19,253 nt of DNA from Chrysochromulina parva (GCA_002887195.1 PJAB01000907.1:1-19253), one strand, 5' to 3'; shown: positions 6,371 to 14,661, numbered from the stretch's first letter. Made by a program: numbers and translations. The notes: generated from the sequence alone by a model not told the origin.

Positions 6371-7294
6371 ATGCCGTCGATCGCCGACGCTGATGCTTTC
6401 GTGTGGGATGGCCACGGAGTCTTGATGGACTGGCGCGCCCCTGCAGCCGTCGCTGCCATCTACCTTGTGGCCTGCAGTGTGCACAACTCGCGCTTGCAAA
6501 GCGTAAAGTCTGCACCAGCAGCTTCACCGATTGTTGATGCCATCGCCATCACACATAATGTGGTGCTCGTCGTCTTCTCAGCAGTCATGTGTGCAGGATC
6601 CACGTACCACTTTGCTGAACTACTGCGCCGCATTGGACTTCGAACCTTTCTGTGCCCTCCACTACCTGTCGGCGGCACCACGCACGACCTTCTGCCGCTG
6701 GGTGGGCCGTTGCACTGGTGGTGCTATGTCTTCTACCTCTCCAAGTACTATGAGCTCGTGGACACGGCGCTGCTGATCGCACGTGGCAAGCGCATCATCC
6801 CGCTGCACGCCATCCACCACGCCTTCATCCCCTACGTCATGTGCGTCCTTTTCGACGGGAGGGTCTCGATCTCTCTCGTCTCCATGTCGATGCTCAACGC
6901 GCTGGTGCATGTCGTCATGTACAGCTACTACCTCGCGAGCGCGCTCGGGCTAAGCACGCCGCTCGGGTGGAAGCAAGCGATCACGCAGCTACAGATCACC
7001 CAGTTCCTCATGGGCGTGATCGGTGGCACCTGGTACTGGTTCGACTACGTGCGTGCGCCCAGGCTGCACGCTAGATGGCCTGTGCTCGAGTTCACAGAAG
7101 GATGCGGCGGCGGCAAGCCCATGACGGTGCTCGTCGGGTATGTGATGAACTGCGTGCTCCTCGTCCTCTTCGTGCGCTTCTACCTCAGCGCGTATCGGAA
7201 GAAGCTGCATGGACCAGGCAACTCATCACATACCCATGCAGGCCATCGGAGCACGCGGCAGATGCAAGAACATGTGCAAGAACATCGCGACTAG
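6371..7294 (+). CDS. ELO-family very-long-chain/polyunsaturated fatty acid elongase
   Basis: A 307-aa protein from the ATG at 6371; the frame stays open upstream, but only in Arg-rich noncoding-like sequence. Family hallmarks appear in order: KYYELVDTALL (about residue 125), the histidine box HAIHHAF (146-150), MYSYYLASAL (183) and QLQITQFLMG (206). Several hydrophobic helices span the protein and the C-terminus is basic (YRKKLHGPG). ELO enzymes are endoplasmic-reticulum condensing enzymes (3-ketoacyl-CoA synthases) that add two carbons from malonyl-CoA to an acyl-CoA. Length and motifs fit a complete gene. Substrate preference (delta-5, delta-6 or delta-9 PUFA versus saturated) cannot be read from the sequence, although marine algae commonly use this family for EPA/DHA synthesis. 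The gene lies 192 bp after the TMEM163-like gene on the same strand. A 10-bp direct duplication carries a second copy of its TAG stop 27 bp downstream. Confidence 0.95.
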   Translation: MPSIADADAFVWDGHGVLMDWRAPAAVAAIYLVACSVHNSRLQSVKSAPAASPIVDAIAITHNVVLVVFSAVMCAGSTYHFAELLRRIGLRTFLCPPLPVGGTTHDLLPLGGPLHWWCYVFYLSKYYELVDTALLIARGKRIIPLHAIHHAFIPYVMCVLFDGRVSISLVSMSMLNALVHVVMYSYYLASALGLSTPLGWKQAITQLQITQFLMGVIGGTWYWFDYVRAPRLHARWPVLEFTEGCGGGKPMTVLVGYVMNCVLLVLFVRFYLSAYRKKLHGPGNSSHTHAGHRSTRQMQEHVQEHRD

Positions 7295-7321
7295 TCATGA
7301 CTTGACTTGACTCGCGACTAG
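7285..7321. repeat. 10-bp direct duplication spanning the elongase stop codon (period 27)
   Basis: TCGCGACTAG lies at 7285-7294 (including the TAG stop) and again at 7312-7321. The spacer between them is TCATGACTTGACTTGAC. Just upstream, gcaagaacat is also duplicated at a period of 12 (MQEHVQEH). Confidence 0.9.
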
Positions 7322-7830
7322 ACTCGACGGCCGCGCACTCGAGGATCGAGGAACTTTACCCGCGCCCCGCGGCCAGCGCGGGAGAGCCGAGAGTAGGGTC
7401 AGTTTGCTGCATTGCTTTCTTTCGCGTGACTCAGTACGCCGGACACGCACCTGCGCGGTGTTGGGTGTATCCGTCACCTTATCCATCACCGCCGCACGGG
7501 GGCGGGGGCTCACGGCGCACACATGCATCCGCGCGCGATCTATCGTCCGACGATGAAAAACTCGCGAATCACGTGCACACCGCACCTCACCATCGAACAC
7601 CCTACAGCCGGCGGACCGGTGTGGCGTGAACGCCAGCCGACCGCGGACGGCACCGCTGCAAGATAACCCCGTCAACGGGACGGTGTCTGATCGCGCAGAT
7701 CTGTGCCATTGCGCGGTCAGTCTCCACTCAGCTGACACGCGCCTTCCGTGTAGCGTCCCGCCCTGCCGTCGCACGATGGCAACCGTAACGCTCTCACGGG
7801 ACTCACCGCTGCGGAGACTCGAAGACCATC
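7295..7830. other. Convergent intergenic region, no gene seen
   Basis: This lies between the 3' ends of the elongase and the minus-strand helical protein. ORFs on both strands are Arg/Thr/Pro-rich and motif-free. It should contain the elongase 3' UTR and polyadenylation site, which I cannot pinpoint. Confidence 0.55.
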
Positions 7831-7992
7831 GCTGCGGAATCATCGCTGCGGACTCATCGCTGCGGAATCATCGCTGCGGACTCATCGCTGCGGACTCATC
7901 GCTGCGGAATCATCGCTGCGGACTCATCGTTGCGGAATCATCGCTGCGGACTCATCGCTGCGGACTCATCGCTGCGGAGACTCGAAGACCAT
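7807..7992. repeat. 14-bp minisatellite with higher-order structure, flanked by 23-bp direct repeats
   Basis: Ten 14-bp units fill 7831-7970: gctgcggaatcatc (type A) and gctgcggactcatc (type C). Their order is A C A C C A C A C C, a 70-bp five-unit block present twice, with one substitution (c to t at 7930). The same 23-bp sequence, starting cgctgcggagactcg and ending accat, brackets the array at 7807-7829 and 7970-7992. The stop codon of the minus-strand gene ends inside the last unit. Confidence 0.95.
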
Positions 7993-9045
7993 GCACTCAG
8001 CCACCCCATACATTTCAACGCGGCGCCGTGGGATGACGGGGAGCTTCAAGCCAGCATGCCCGATGAGCGGCGGCAGGATTGGCGCGTCGACCTCGTTTGC
8101 CGCGGCGGCTCGCTTTCGTTCGGACAGGGCAGCATCCTCCGACCAGCGCGCCTTCAGCTTCAGGATGGCCTCGGCGTCGTTCTGTTCGTCCATAGACAGC
8201 CGATCCCCCGCCTGTAGCTTGGTGCGGATCTCGTCAAGGCGCGCGTCCGCAGCCGCCTTGAGTTGGGCCGGTGGCGGCCGTCGCGGCGGCGACTTATTCA
8301 CGCGCACCTCCCGTGGCCACCAAGCGGGCGTCCTCGACTGCGCCGCAGCGCGGTAGGCAGCCTTCTCGGCCTCGGCTTCGGCCGCTCGCTTTGCGTCGCG
8401 TTGGGCCTCAAGCTGCGCGAGTCGCTGGTAGTCGGAGCGATACTCGGCGCGGAACTGCTCGATGAGATCGGCAGGCATGACTGGCTGCGAAGTGCCCTTA
8501 TCAGGCATCCCTGGCTGTAAGATGGAATGGAGCTTACGATTGGCACCAGTGTCGCTAACGGCACGGTTGGAGTTGGTGTCGCTGGCTGCAGCACCGGTCC
8601 CAGTGCCAATCTTGCTGCCAACTGTCGGCTTTGCGGCAAGGTCTTGCACGACTGCAAGCACCTGCGCCGGCACCTGCGCTGGCACCCTCACCTGCATCGC
8701 TCCGGTAAACGTACCGTTGCCAACATTATTGGATTTGAGCGAAGCTGCTGCAGCGGAAGGGTCCAGCCGCACACGCCGCCCTCTGGCTGCGGGCTGCGCC
8801 ACGGCTTCATGCTCCGGTATGCCCGGGCTACCCTTCGTGTGCGCGACTACCCTGGTTCGTGATCCATGAGACTGGACCTCCTCACGCGTGGGCAGTTTCA
8901 CGGGTGAAGGACCTGTGCGCGTTCGTACGGGTAGCGCCTGCTGGCGCTGAAGGCGCTGTTCTCGAGCGAAAGCGATTGCCGCTAAGATTTGCTGTTTGTC
9001 CTCCTTCAGCCCTTCATGCACATCGGCGAAGAGCCCGTACTTCAT
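7966..9045 (-). CDS. Hypothetical helical/coiled-coil protein
   Basis: A 359-aa frame from the ATG at 9045; an in-frame GTG at 9138 would extend it. The N-terminus, MKYGLFADVHEGLKEDKQQI, is followed by a charged helix. A middle region rich in Ala, Pro, Gly and Ser has low complexity (PAQVPAQV from a 12-bp duplication). A coiled-coil-like stretch runs from about residue 193 to 237 (IEQFRAEYRSDYQRLAQLEA, then Ala/Glu/Lys-rich). A WWPREVRVNKSPPRRPPP segment and another long charged helix (about 260-314) follow, then a hydrophobic PILPPLIGHAGLKLPVIPRR end. No signal peptide or membrane helix was seen and I do not recognise the family. Sustained amphipathic sequence over more than 300 codons makes it credible. 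The final residues (MVFESPQR) and stop are encoded by the edge of the 14-bp minisatellite, so the C-terminus has been reshaped by repeat expansion. Confidence 0.65.
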   Translation of the reverse strand: MKYGLFADVHEGLKEDKQQILAAIAFAREQRLQRQQALPVRTRTGPSPVKLPTREEVQSHGSRTRVVAHTKGSPGIPEHEAVAQPAARGRRVRLDPSAAAASLKSNNVGNGTFTGAMQVRVPAQVPAQVLAVVQDLAAKPTVGSKIGTGTGAAASDTNSNRAVSDTGANRKLHSILQPGMPDKGTSQPVMPADLIEQFRAEYRSDYQRLAQLEAQRDAKRAAEAEAEKAAYRAAAQSRTPAWWPREVRVNKSPPRRPPPAQLKAAADARLDEIRTKLQAGDRLSMDEQNDAEAILKLKARWSEDAALSERKRAAAANEVDAPILPPLIGHAGLKLPVIPRRRVEMYGVAECMVFESPQR

Positions 9046-9285
9046 CCTCCCTCTTGGGAGCGAGCCAGGGCCGATGTTGACCGTCCATGTGATGTGCGGG
9101 TGGTCAAGTTTGTTTTGTAACGATCGGGGCGACGCCACTTTTGATGGCAGGCTGCTCGAGTATTCGACCTCTTTACAAGCGTCAGGTCGTCGACCTTCCT
9201 TTTCGGGCGACTTTGCGTCGGGGCCCGCTGTGGCGACTTGTCACTTTCCGCCCGTCCGCGCGCGGCATCAACGATCACTGATGAC
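9046..9285. promoter_or_regulatory. Divergent promoter interval between helical protein and DHHC gene
   Basis: Head-to-head genes start at 9045 (minus) and 9286 (plus), leaving 240 bp for both 5' regions. No specific element was recognised, apart from a moderately AT-richer stretch near 9105-9145. Confidence 0.35.
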
Positions 9286-10332
9286 ATGTCGGCCCCGAAG
9301 TCGTCCGTGATCGATGGTCGGCCAGGTTATGTGTTCAGGCATGGCGTTGATGGTCTCGGCTACTATCCGGATGCTAACTCTAACCCTAACCCTAACCCTA
9401 ATGAGCAAGGCTCGCCAATCGTCCAAGCGCCACCAGTGTCGGAGGTGCAAGTGCAGATGCCGCCAGCGGTGGACACGCCACACCTTGCGAGCAACAATCA
9501 CAGCTTGACGAAGAGCAGGGCGCTCGCGTGTGCACCCGGGTGGTTAGGAAGAGCTCTTGTGCGGTTCCCTAGGCCGCTCTTCGTAACCTTTGGCTTGACG
9601 ATACCCATATGCATCAGCTGCTCCGTGATCATCTACCCGCAGCTTCGCCGCACTGAGTTTCACAGCGCGAGCGCGGCGCTTGAACCGCTGCAGTGGACGC
9701 TCGCGGCCGGCGCGATCATCTTCCTCGCGCTCACGAACAGCGTCGACCCGGGTGTGGTTACTGCCGAGATGGCTCCTGCAGAGCTCAAAACAGAGGACGA
9801 CGAGCACGAAGGTGTGACTGGAGCGACTCGAGTGCGGGGCCTTCGGCGCAAGGTCCACGACGTCGAGTACCGCTGGTGTGACACGTGCTCGGTCTGGCGC
9901 CCGCCGCGCGCGAGCCACTGCGACCTCTGCCAGCGCTGCTTCTTGCGCTTCGATCATCACTGCCCCTGGGTGGGCACCTGCGTGGCTCAGTACAACCACA
10001 GGTTCTTCGCGGCCTTCCTCATCTTCGCAGGCGCCGCGGGTCTCACATGCTTTGGCGCCCTGGTGCTGGCGGCCGTGGACGCGGGCGATGCGAGCGTCCG
10101 AGGCGTCGGCTTCGGGTTCCTCGTGCTGTTCAGTTGCTGCTCATGCTGGTGCTTCTCGGGGCTCAGTGCATTTGGCGCGGGCGCGCTCTGCATGCTGCTC
10201 GTCGACGTGACCAGCAAAGACATCGCCGAGGCGAAGCGCAGGCGGACGAGCCCTCTCAGGCTGCATGCCGTGCGGGACGAGGCGCCGTTCGTCGCGATCT
10301 GCTGCCAGCCTTGCGAGCCAAGGACGCATTGA
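9286..10332 (+). CDS. DHHC-type palmitoyl (S-acyl) transferase
   Basis: A 348-aa protein from the ATG at 9286, since the earlier frame opening is only TTG. Two helices (about 97-117 and 135-151) precede the family DPG motif (NSVDPGVV, about 154). A cytosolic Cys-rich domain follows: RWCDTCSVWRPPRASHC, DLCQRC, then the catalytic DHHC at 223-226 in RFDHHCPWVGTC and the usual NHRFF. Two more helices close the four-helix bundle. These enzymes form an acyl-Cys intermediate at the DHHC cysteine and palmitoylate protein thiols at Golgi, plasma membrane or ER. The downstream TTxE motif is present only as TSKD (309-312), a conservative variant. Helix 4 is unusually Cys-rich (FSCCSCWCFSG). The N-terminal 90 residues are disordered and contain NSNPNPNPN, encoded by telomere-type repeats. 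The substrate is unknown. Confidence 0.95.
   Translation: MSAPKSSVIDGRPGYVFRHGVDGLGYYPDANSNPNPNPNEQGSPIVQAPPVSEVQVQMPPAVDTPHLASNNHSLTKSRALACAPGWLGRALVRFPRPLFVTFGLTIPICISCSVIIYPQLRRTEFHSASAALEPLQWTLAAGAIIFLALTNSVDPGVVTAEMAPAELKTEDDEHEGVTGATRVRGLRRKVHDVEYRWCDTCSVWRPPRASHCDLCQRCFLRFDHHCPWVGTCVAQYNHRFFAAFLIFAGAAGLTCFGALVLAAVDAGDASVRGVGFGFLVLFSCCSCWCFSGLSAFGAGALCMLLVDVTSKDIAEAKRRRTSPLRLHAVRDEAPFVAICCQPCEPRTH
9374..9401. repeat. Interstitial telomere-type repeat (CCCTAA)n inside a coding exon
   Basis: The 28 bases begin CTAACTCTAACCCTAACC and continue as two more CCCTAA-phase units. That is four hexamers plus four bases, with one C-to-T change in the first unit. They match the G-rich telomere repeat TTAGGG read on the other strand and are translated in frame as NSNPNPNPN. 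Confidence 0.9.
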
Positions 10333-10541
10333 GGTCGATGTCAGGTGCTCTTGTTCATAATTTCGCGTCGTTCTGACTGAGCAGGTCGTGAGGAAAGACA
10401 GTCAAAAATTATTCTCGTGAACGCGTCGTGTTGAACAGCATCTGCGTTGTGAACACGAGGTGGGAGCAGGGCGCGAAACGCGGGGCATCGCGGGGCTCTC
10501 TCGCGGGCAATGCAAGACCACGAGTCCCGCTCGGCCCGCCA

Positions 10542-12533
10542 ATGCCGCGGTTCAACCCCTTTGAGCAGGCTCCAGCCGAGGTCAACTTCCCGCCCTTCTC
10601 GCACCTTTTCGAGTGCAGCCCTTCCATCGACACGATCGCTCGCACCAAGCCTGCCGAGTTCTCGCTCGAGCGTAGCTTTGCGTCTCGTGCGGCATCGGAG
10701 CGTCAGTCGCCTCTCGTGAGCAGCATCCGAAGCGGCGACGGGCAGCGTGCACGCTCGCCACGCAACCGGCCGCGCGTTGCCAAACAGCTCAATTTCTCGC
10801 TGCCGTCTGCGCCGCGCGAGAAGGGTGTCAGCCGTGCGACGGCCACCGCCGCTGGCTGGCCCACCCCTGGTGGTGGCATCGGGCGCAGTTGCCAAAGTGC
10901 ACCCGGAGCCGTTCGCAGCGCGCAGTTTGCTGACGCCGGCCCGGCGACGGCACAAGTGGCGCCAGGCAAGCTACCAGAGGCATCGTCGGCCGCGGCTGCG
11001 AGCTTTACTTCGAGCTCCTCATCGGCACACACTGGCACGGGCGAGCGCACCGAACCAATGTCATTGGCAGAGCGGGCGGCGCTGGGCTCGCCGATCGCGC
11101 CTTGCGCTCTGCGCGAGGCGGACACGTGCGCCATGTCAGCCATGCATGGCGGACAGCCTGCCAGCTCGGCCGAGGCCGCCGAGGGAGAGGCATCTGTTCG
11201 TCAATTGACGTCACAAGTTCACGACACCATCGCCGCATCGACCGCCGCTGGCTTTGACGGCTTCTCGGCCGCTGGCTTCGAGCTCGGCAGCGGCGGCGCC
11301 AGCGCGAGCCATGCACCCCGCGCAGCACAGGGCCCAGCCCCAGCAGGGAGCGCCGCCGCGGCGCTCATGGGCACGGGAGGTCGGTGCTCACCACGGCGCT
11401 CCCTCTCGGCTCCACTGCTGCTCAGCCGACAACCCCTTGCCGCCGCCGCCGGGATAGCTCATGTGGGCGCCGCAGCCGCTGCCGCAGCGTCAGGCGCGGG
11501 CGCGGCGCGGGCGGAGGCGGCCGAGGCGGCCCGCGAGATATGCTCTGACGAAACTCATCGGCTCGAGGCCACCCGCCGCATGCTGCTGGAGCCGCCCACG
11601 TTCGAGTTCACGCAGTACCTGAAGCGGCTGCTCACACGATGGCCGACGACGCCGCTGGTCCGATCTCGCTTGCACGAGCTCGGGCTCTCGCCGACCAAGA
11701 CGGCGCCGGCGTGCACCGGCGGCGCCGAAGGCGGCGGCGGTGCCCACGACGGCGCGTGGAACGACGCCCAGGAGCGCGCGTGGCACGCCGCATACGGCGC
11801 TCAGTACGGCGCGGCTGCCGGCCCATCGCCGCCGTCGTGGGCACCGCCGTCGTCGCGCCTCGGCACCCATGCGATGCCGGGTGTGAACGTTCACACCCGG
11901 ATGCCGGGCTCGCTCGCGCTCGACATGGCGCCGCACGAAGCGCTGGCCGGGGCCGCCGGGGCGGCAGAGAATGGCGCGGCAGCCGCGTCGGCGCCGTCTT
12001 GGGCGGCCGCCTCCGCTGCCGCCGCCGTCGCCGCCGCCGCGTCGGCGGCCAGCGCTGCCTCCGCTGCCGCCGCCGTCGCCGCTGCCCCACCACCGCGGTT
12101 CGTCTACTATCCCGCCCTGCACCACCACGGCGCTGTGCCGGTCATGCCGCCGCCATATTACTGGGGCGGCCTCGCTGCGCCGCCGGCGCAATACTGGGCG
12201 CCGCACTGGTTGTCGCCCTATGCTCCGACGTTTGCGCCGCCGCCGCCCTTCGCGCCTCCGCCGCCGCACGCCCAGCCACACTACCCTCACAGCTGGGTGC
12301 CATACGGGTGTGAACGTTCACACCCTCAAGGCTGGGTGCCATACGGCGCTATGCCGTCGATGCCGCCGTCGATGCCGCCGCTGATGCCGCGTGCGCACAC
12401 ACCGCCGGCTATCGAGCCATGGGCTCCGCCGCCATGGCCGAGTACCTCCTCTTCGTTCGCCTCGACTCGGGGAGCCTCGTTCAGTACGGCGACCCTCCCC
12501 GCCGCTCGCTCCATTTTCAAGTACGTTCAGTGA
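10542..12533 (+). CDS. Large low-complexity (Ala/Pro/Ser-rich) hypothetical protein
   Basis: A 663-aa frame from the first in-frame ATG at 10542 (MPRFNPFEQAPAEVNFPPFS); the upstream opening at 10428 is GTG. Most of it is disordered: Ala-rich blocks (residues about 330-360 and 480-530), then a Pro/Tyr/Trp-rich tail (PPYYWGGLAAPPAQYW, PHWLSPYAPTFAPPPP). One short stretch looks folded: ETHRLEATRRMLLEPPTF followed by EFTQYLKRLLTRWPTTPLV (about residues 345-395), an amphipathic helical region. No signal peptide or membrane helix was seen. Aromatic/Pro-rich tails of this kind occur in RNA-binding and condensate-forming proteins, but no RNA-binding domain was found, so I assign no function. The frame has been extended by two insertions sharing a 20-bp palindrome, each flanked by its own direct duplication and each a whole number of codons. 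Confidence 0.65.
   Translation: MPRFNPFEQAPAEVNFPPFSHLFECSPSIDTIARTKPAEFSLERSFASRAASERQSPLVSSIRSGDGQRARSPRNRPRVAKQLNFSLPSAPREKGVSRATATAAGWPTPGGGIGRSCQSAPGAVRSAQFADAGPATAQVAPGKLPEASSAAAASFTSSSSSAHTGTGERTEPMSLAERAALGSPIAPCALREADTCAMSAMHGGQPASSAEAAEGEASVRQLTSQVHDTIAASTAAGFDGFSAAGFELGSGGASASHAPRAAQGPAPAGSAAAALMGTGGRCSPRRSLSAPLLLSRQPLAAAAGIAHVGAAAAAAASGAGAARAEAAEAAREICSDETHRLEATRRMLLEPPTFEFTQYLKRLLTRWPTTPLVRSRLHELGLSPTKTAPACTGGAEGGGGAHDGAWNDAQERAWHAAYGAQYGAAAGPSPPSWAPPSSRLGTHAMPGVNVHTRMPGSLALDMAPHEALAGAAGAAENGAAAASAPSWAAASAAAAVAAAASAASAASAAAAVAAAPPPRFVYYPALHHHGAVPVMPPPYYWGGLAAPPAQYWAPHWLSPYAPTFAPPPPFAPPPPHAQPHYPHSWVPYGCERSHPQGWVPYGAMPSMPPSMPPLMPRAHTPPAIEPWAPPPWPSTSSSFASTRGASFSTATLPAARSIFKYVQ
11873..11908. 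repeat. Palindromic micro-insertion B with 9-bp flanking duplication (period 27)
   Basis: GATGCCGGG at 11873-11881 and 11900-11908 flank TGTGAACGTTCACACCCG. The junctions complete a perfect 24-bp palindrome at 11877-11900 (left arm CCGGGTGTGAAC). The net gain is 27 bp, nine codons; the protein reads MPG, then VNVHTR, then MPG. Confidence 0.95.
12292..12346. repeat. Palindromic micro-insertion C with 16-bp flanking duplication (period 39)
   Basis: GCTGGGTGCCATACGG at 12292-12307 and 12331-12346 flank a 23-bp spacer. The 20-bp palindrome at 12306-12325 (arms GGGTGTGAAC and GTTCACACCC) is identical to the core of site B. The net gain is 39 bp, thirteen codons. The frame differs from site B, so the insert is read as CERSHP within WVPYG...WVPYG. 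Confidence 0.95.
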
Positions 12534-13299
12534 GCCTCGTCACGAGGGCAGCCGAGAGCATCAAGACAGCTGACCAACGCCAAGTCGGACCTCAGTCGCT
12601 TCGACCTGGCGAGATCTCGAGGCGAGATCTGGTCCCTGCGGTGCCGATGAGATCGTGAGGTCTAAGAATCAGGAGTCGTTGTGGGCCGCCGTCGCCGCGC
12701 ACCGCGATCACTGTCCGAACCGATTTCAAGTCCTGTGGGGTGTACTTTGCAGAGCAAGCCGGGTGCCTCATCGTCGCCGGTTCGTGCGTCGCCGGTGTTG
12801 CGTGTATACGGTTCGGCTGGAATTCCATTAAGGTTTTCTGCCGGGCTGCCGCTAGGAAATGCCGCTCATAAGGCTCCCTATGTGACCGCGCGCTCCGTAC
12901 CCCGAGAACATTTTCGTAAGTCGACGATCGAGGGCAGACCGGCGCCAGGGGCCGGCGGCACGCGCGCATCCGAAGAGGCCCGCGCCGGGCGCCTGTGTGT
13001 ATCATGTAACGACGCCGCTCCTCAGACCTCAGTCCTCACCGGTGGCAAGCCGCGCATGGTCATGGATAGATGTAAGATGAGACTGGCGGACTGGGAATCA
13101 CGTTGGATGTTCATGTGGGTGTGGCGTTGTGCGAAAAGAGGGGGGGATGGCAGACAAGAGAGAACGAATGCGCAACCGTCGCTCACCTTCGCGGGCCGCT
13201 AAGGCTCACGACGGGTCACACCACACACCTCACACGCGATTGGATTCGTCACAACAGGTTGGCGTCCCACGCGATTGGATTCCCGTATGAGGCCGGCGA
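12534..13299. other. Convergent intergenic region with local repeats, no gene seen
   Basis: The region holds the 3' flanks of the Ala/Pro-rich gene and the minus-strand Pro-rich gene. A ggcgagatct word is duplicated near 12610-12632. The end of the region carries the CACGCGATTGGATT repeats described separately. ORFs crossing it on the plus strand are Arg-rich and motif-free. Confidence 0.55.
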
Positions 13300-13332
13300 T
13301 CACGACGGGTTGGCGTCCCACGCGATCGGATT
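13233..13332. repeat. CACGCGATTGGATT repeats at the 3' end of the minus-strand gene
   Basis: Copies lie at 13233-13246, 13268-13281 and 13319-13332 (last copy with one change). The last two share an extended 25-bp unit beginning GGTTGGCGTCCCACGCGAT, 51 bp apart. The last copy encodes the C-terminus (IAWDANPS) of the minus-strand protein, so the stop lies inside the repeat zone. Confidence 0.85.
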
Positions 13333-14277
13333 GTACACCTCCGATCGCGGGCTGCACATGCCGCGCGCCCGTCGGCCGCCGAGCAGGTTGTCGCGCACCG
13401 GACCGCTCGCCATGCCAACGTAGCCCGAGGGACGCAGGTCGACGAGCTTGGAGGTGAGGCTGCCCTCCGTGGTGCGGCTCAGATCTACGGGCGGCGGAGG
13501 CGGTGGCACGGGCGCCTCGGGTCCCCGGGCGGTGGCCACCGTGTATACGTCCGCCGGGCGAGAGATCGAAGGCGACGCGAAGCCACGTGCGCGACGCGCC
13601 ACCTCTTTCGCTGTGAAGTAGTTCGGAGGCGGCGGCTCCACGGGGGGCTGGTAGCTGCTCGCAAGCAGCGTGGCCGAGGCGGCGAGTGTGACTGAGTTGG
13701 CGAGCGCAGCGGTCGACGTGAGCTCGGGGGCTCGCTGGCAGCTCCCTGCGCCGCGCTTCGATTTCGATTTGTTGGGCAGGGTCTTGTCGTGCGTCGAGAC
13801 GACCGGCGCCGTGGGTGGCCGGCGCGCTGTGGGCGGCCGCTCGCCATACGCTGAGCGCTCGTGCGGCTGCACCCCCGTCGAGGTCTCCGCAAAGAGCAAC
13901 GACTCCTTGCTGTAGCGCGGGGACTCCATACCACTTCGCGACGGGGCTGCAATGCTGGCGACCGTGGCCGGGTACGAGCGCTGCGGCACGTTATAGACGC
14001 GCCGCTGCGTGTGGCGATACTCGCCGCGTTCGGGTAAGTTGTTGAAATCGAGCTGAAGGCTCTCCGATCGGTTGGGGACGCCGCCGGCTGGCACCATCGC
14101 TGCTGGGTCGGGCTTCTCGCGCCGTGGGCTGCCCGGGCGCAAGGAAGCGCGCGACGAGGTGGTGGACTGCAGGTAGCCCGGCATCTTGGGCGCGGCGGCA
14201 GCGCCGGCGAGCGCGCTCCGCAAGTGTGGTGGCGCGACCGGCGTGATCGGCGCCGGACGAGCGTGGATGGACGCCAT
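13300..14277 (-). CDS. Pro-rich hypothetical protein with a conserved-looking C-terminal motif
   Basis: A 325-aa frame from the ATG at 14277 (MASIHARPAPITPVAPPHLR); ATGs at 14310 and 14382 would add 11 or 35 residues from AT-richer DNA. The protein is basic, Ser/Pro-rich and probably disordered. It has blocks that look like short linear motifs: MPGYLQSTTSSRASLRPGSP, FNNLPERGEYRHTQRRVYNV, PRYSKESLLFAETS, PNYFTAKEVARRARGFASP and VDLRPSGYVGMASGPVRDNL followed by LGGRRARGMCSP. No signal peptide, membrane helix or catalytic motif was seen. Evenly spaced Tyr/Arg-containing motifs in a disordered protein recall cytoskeleton- or axoneme-associated proteins, but this is only a suggestion. The family is not recognised. 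Confidence 0.65.
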   Translation of the reverse strand: MASIHARPAPITPVAPPHLRSALAGAAAAPKMPGYLQSTTSSRASLRPGSPRREKPDPAAMVPAGGVPNRSESLQLDFNNLPERGEYRHTQRRVYNVPQRSYPATVASIAAPSRSGMESPRYSKESLLFAETSTGVQPHERSAYGERPPTARRPPTAPVVSTHDKTLPNKSKSKRGAGSCQRAPELTSTAALANSVTLAASATLLASSYQPPVEPPPPNYFTAKEVARRARGFASPSISRPADVYTVATARGPEAPVPPPPPPVDLSRTTEGSLTSKLVDLRPSGYVGMASGPVRDNLLGGRRARGMCSPRSEVYNPIAWDANPS

Positions 14278-14661
14278 TGCGATTGCGCTTTTCAAAAAAC
14301 TTATATTCATGTTCACAAATGTGCTCGGGTTTCGGGAACGACGCGATCCTCCCCAAAAGGAAGGAACCAGACCTGAAACCATATCGGTCGGCGACGGACC
14401 TGCGGACCACGACGTGGCGTCCAGTAAATTCGCCTACCCATTGGATGACGGAAGGTCATCCGCTGCTTCGCGTCGTGAGACGTGAGACTGACGTGAGACA
14501 TGTGCGATCAAGTGCGATGTGCCAGGGTTGCGAGATAGACCCCCGGTTACGGTCCTGTTGTCCGAGAAGCGGTTCGCTTTTGAGCATGCAACCAATTCCG
14601 CACTCGGTACACAAAACACCAAAAAAGGTTGTCCTCCTCTCTCTCCTCAAGCATTTCCAAG
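14278..14661. promoter_or_regulatory. Divergent upstream region, possible bidirectional promoter
   Basis: About 380 bp separate the minus-strand Pro-rich gene from the plus-strand stalk/SHOCT gene. The 14281-14325 stretch (cttttcaaaaaacttatattc) is markedly AT-richer than the rest of the window. A minus-strand frame across 14547-14858 also reads plausibly, so the 5' boundary of the plus-strand gene is uncertain. Confidence 0.35.

Noticed and set aside
7626..8036. Plus-strand ORF with repeated RNHRCGLIAADSSL
   Set aside because: This is simply the 14-bp minisatellite being open in all frames. It lacks any flanking coding signal.
11873..12346. Palindromic inserts considered as transcription-factor sites or restriction-type artefacts
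   Set aside because: They lie inside a coding exon and carry exact flanking duplications that differ between sites. Binding sites or cloning artefacts would not produce this.
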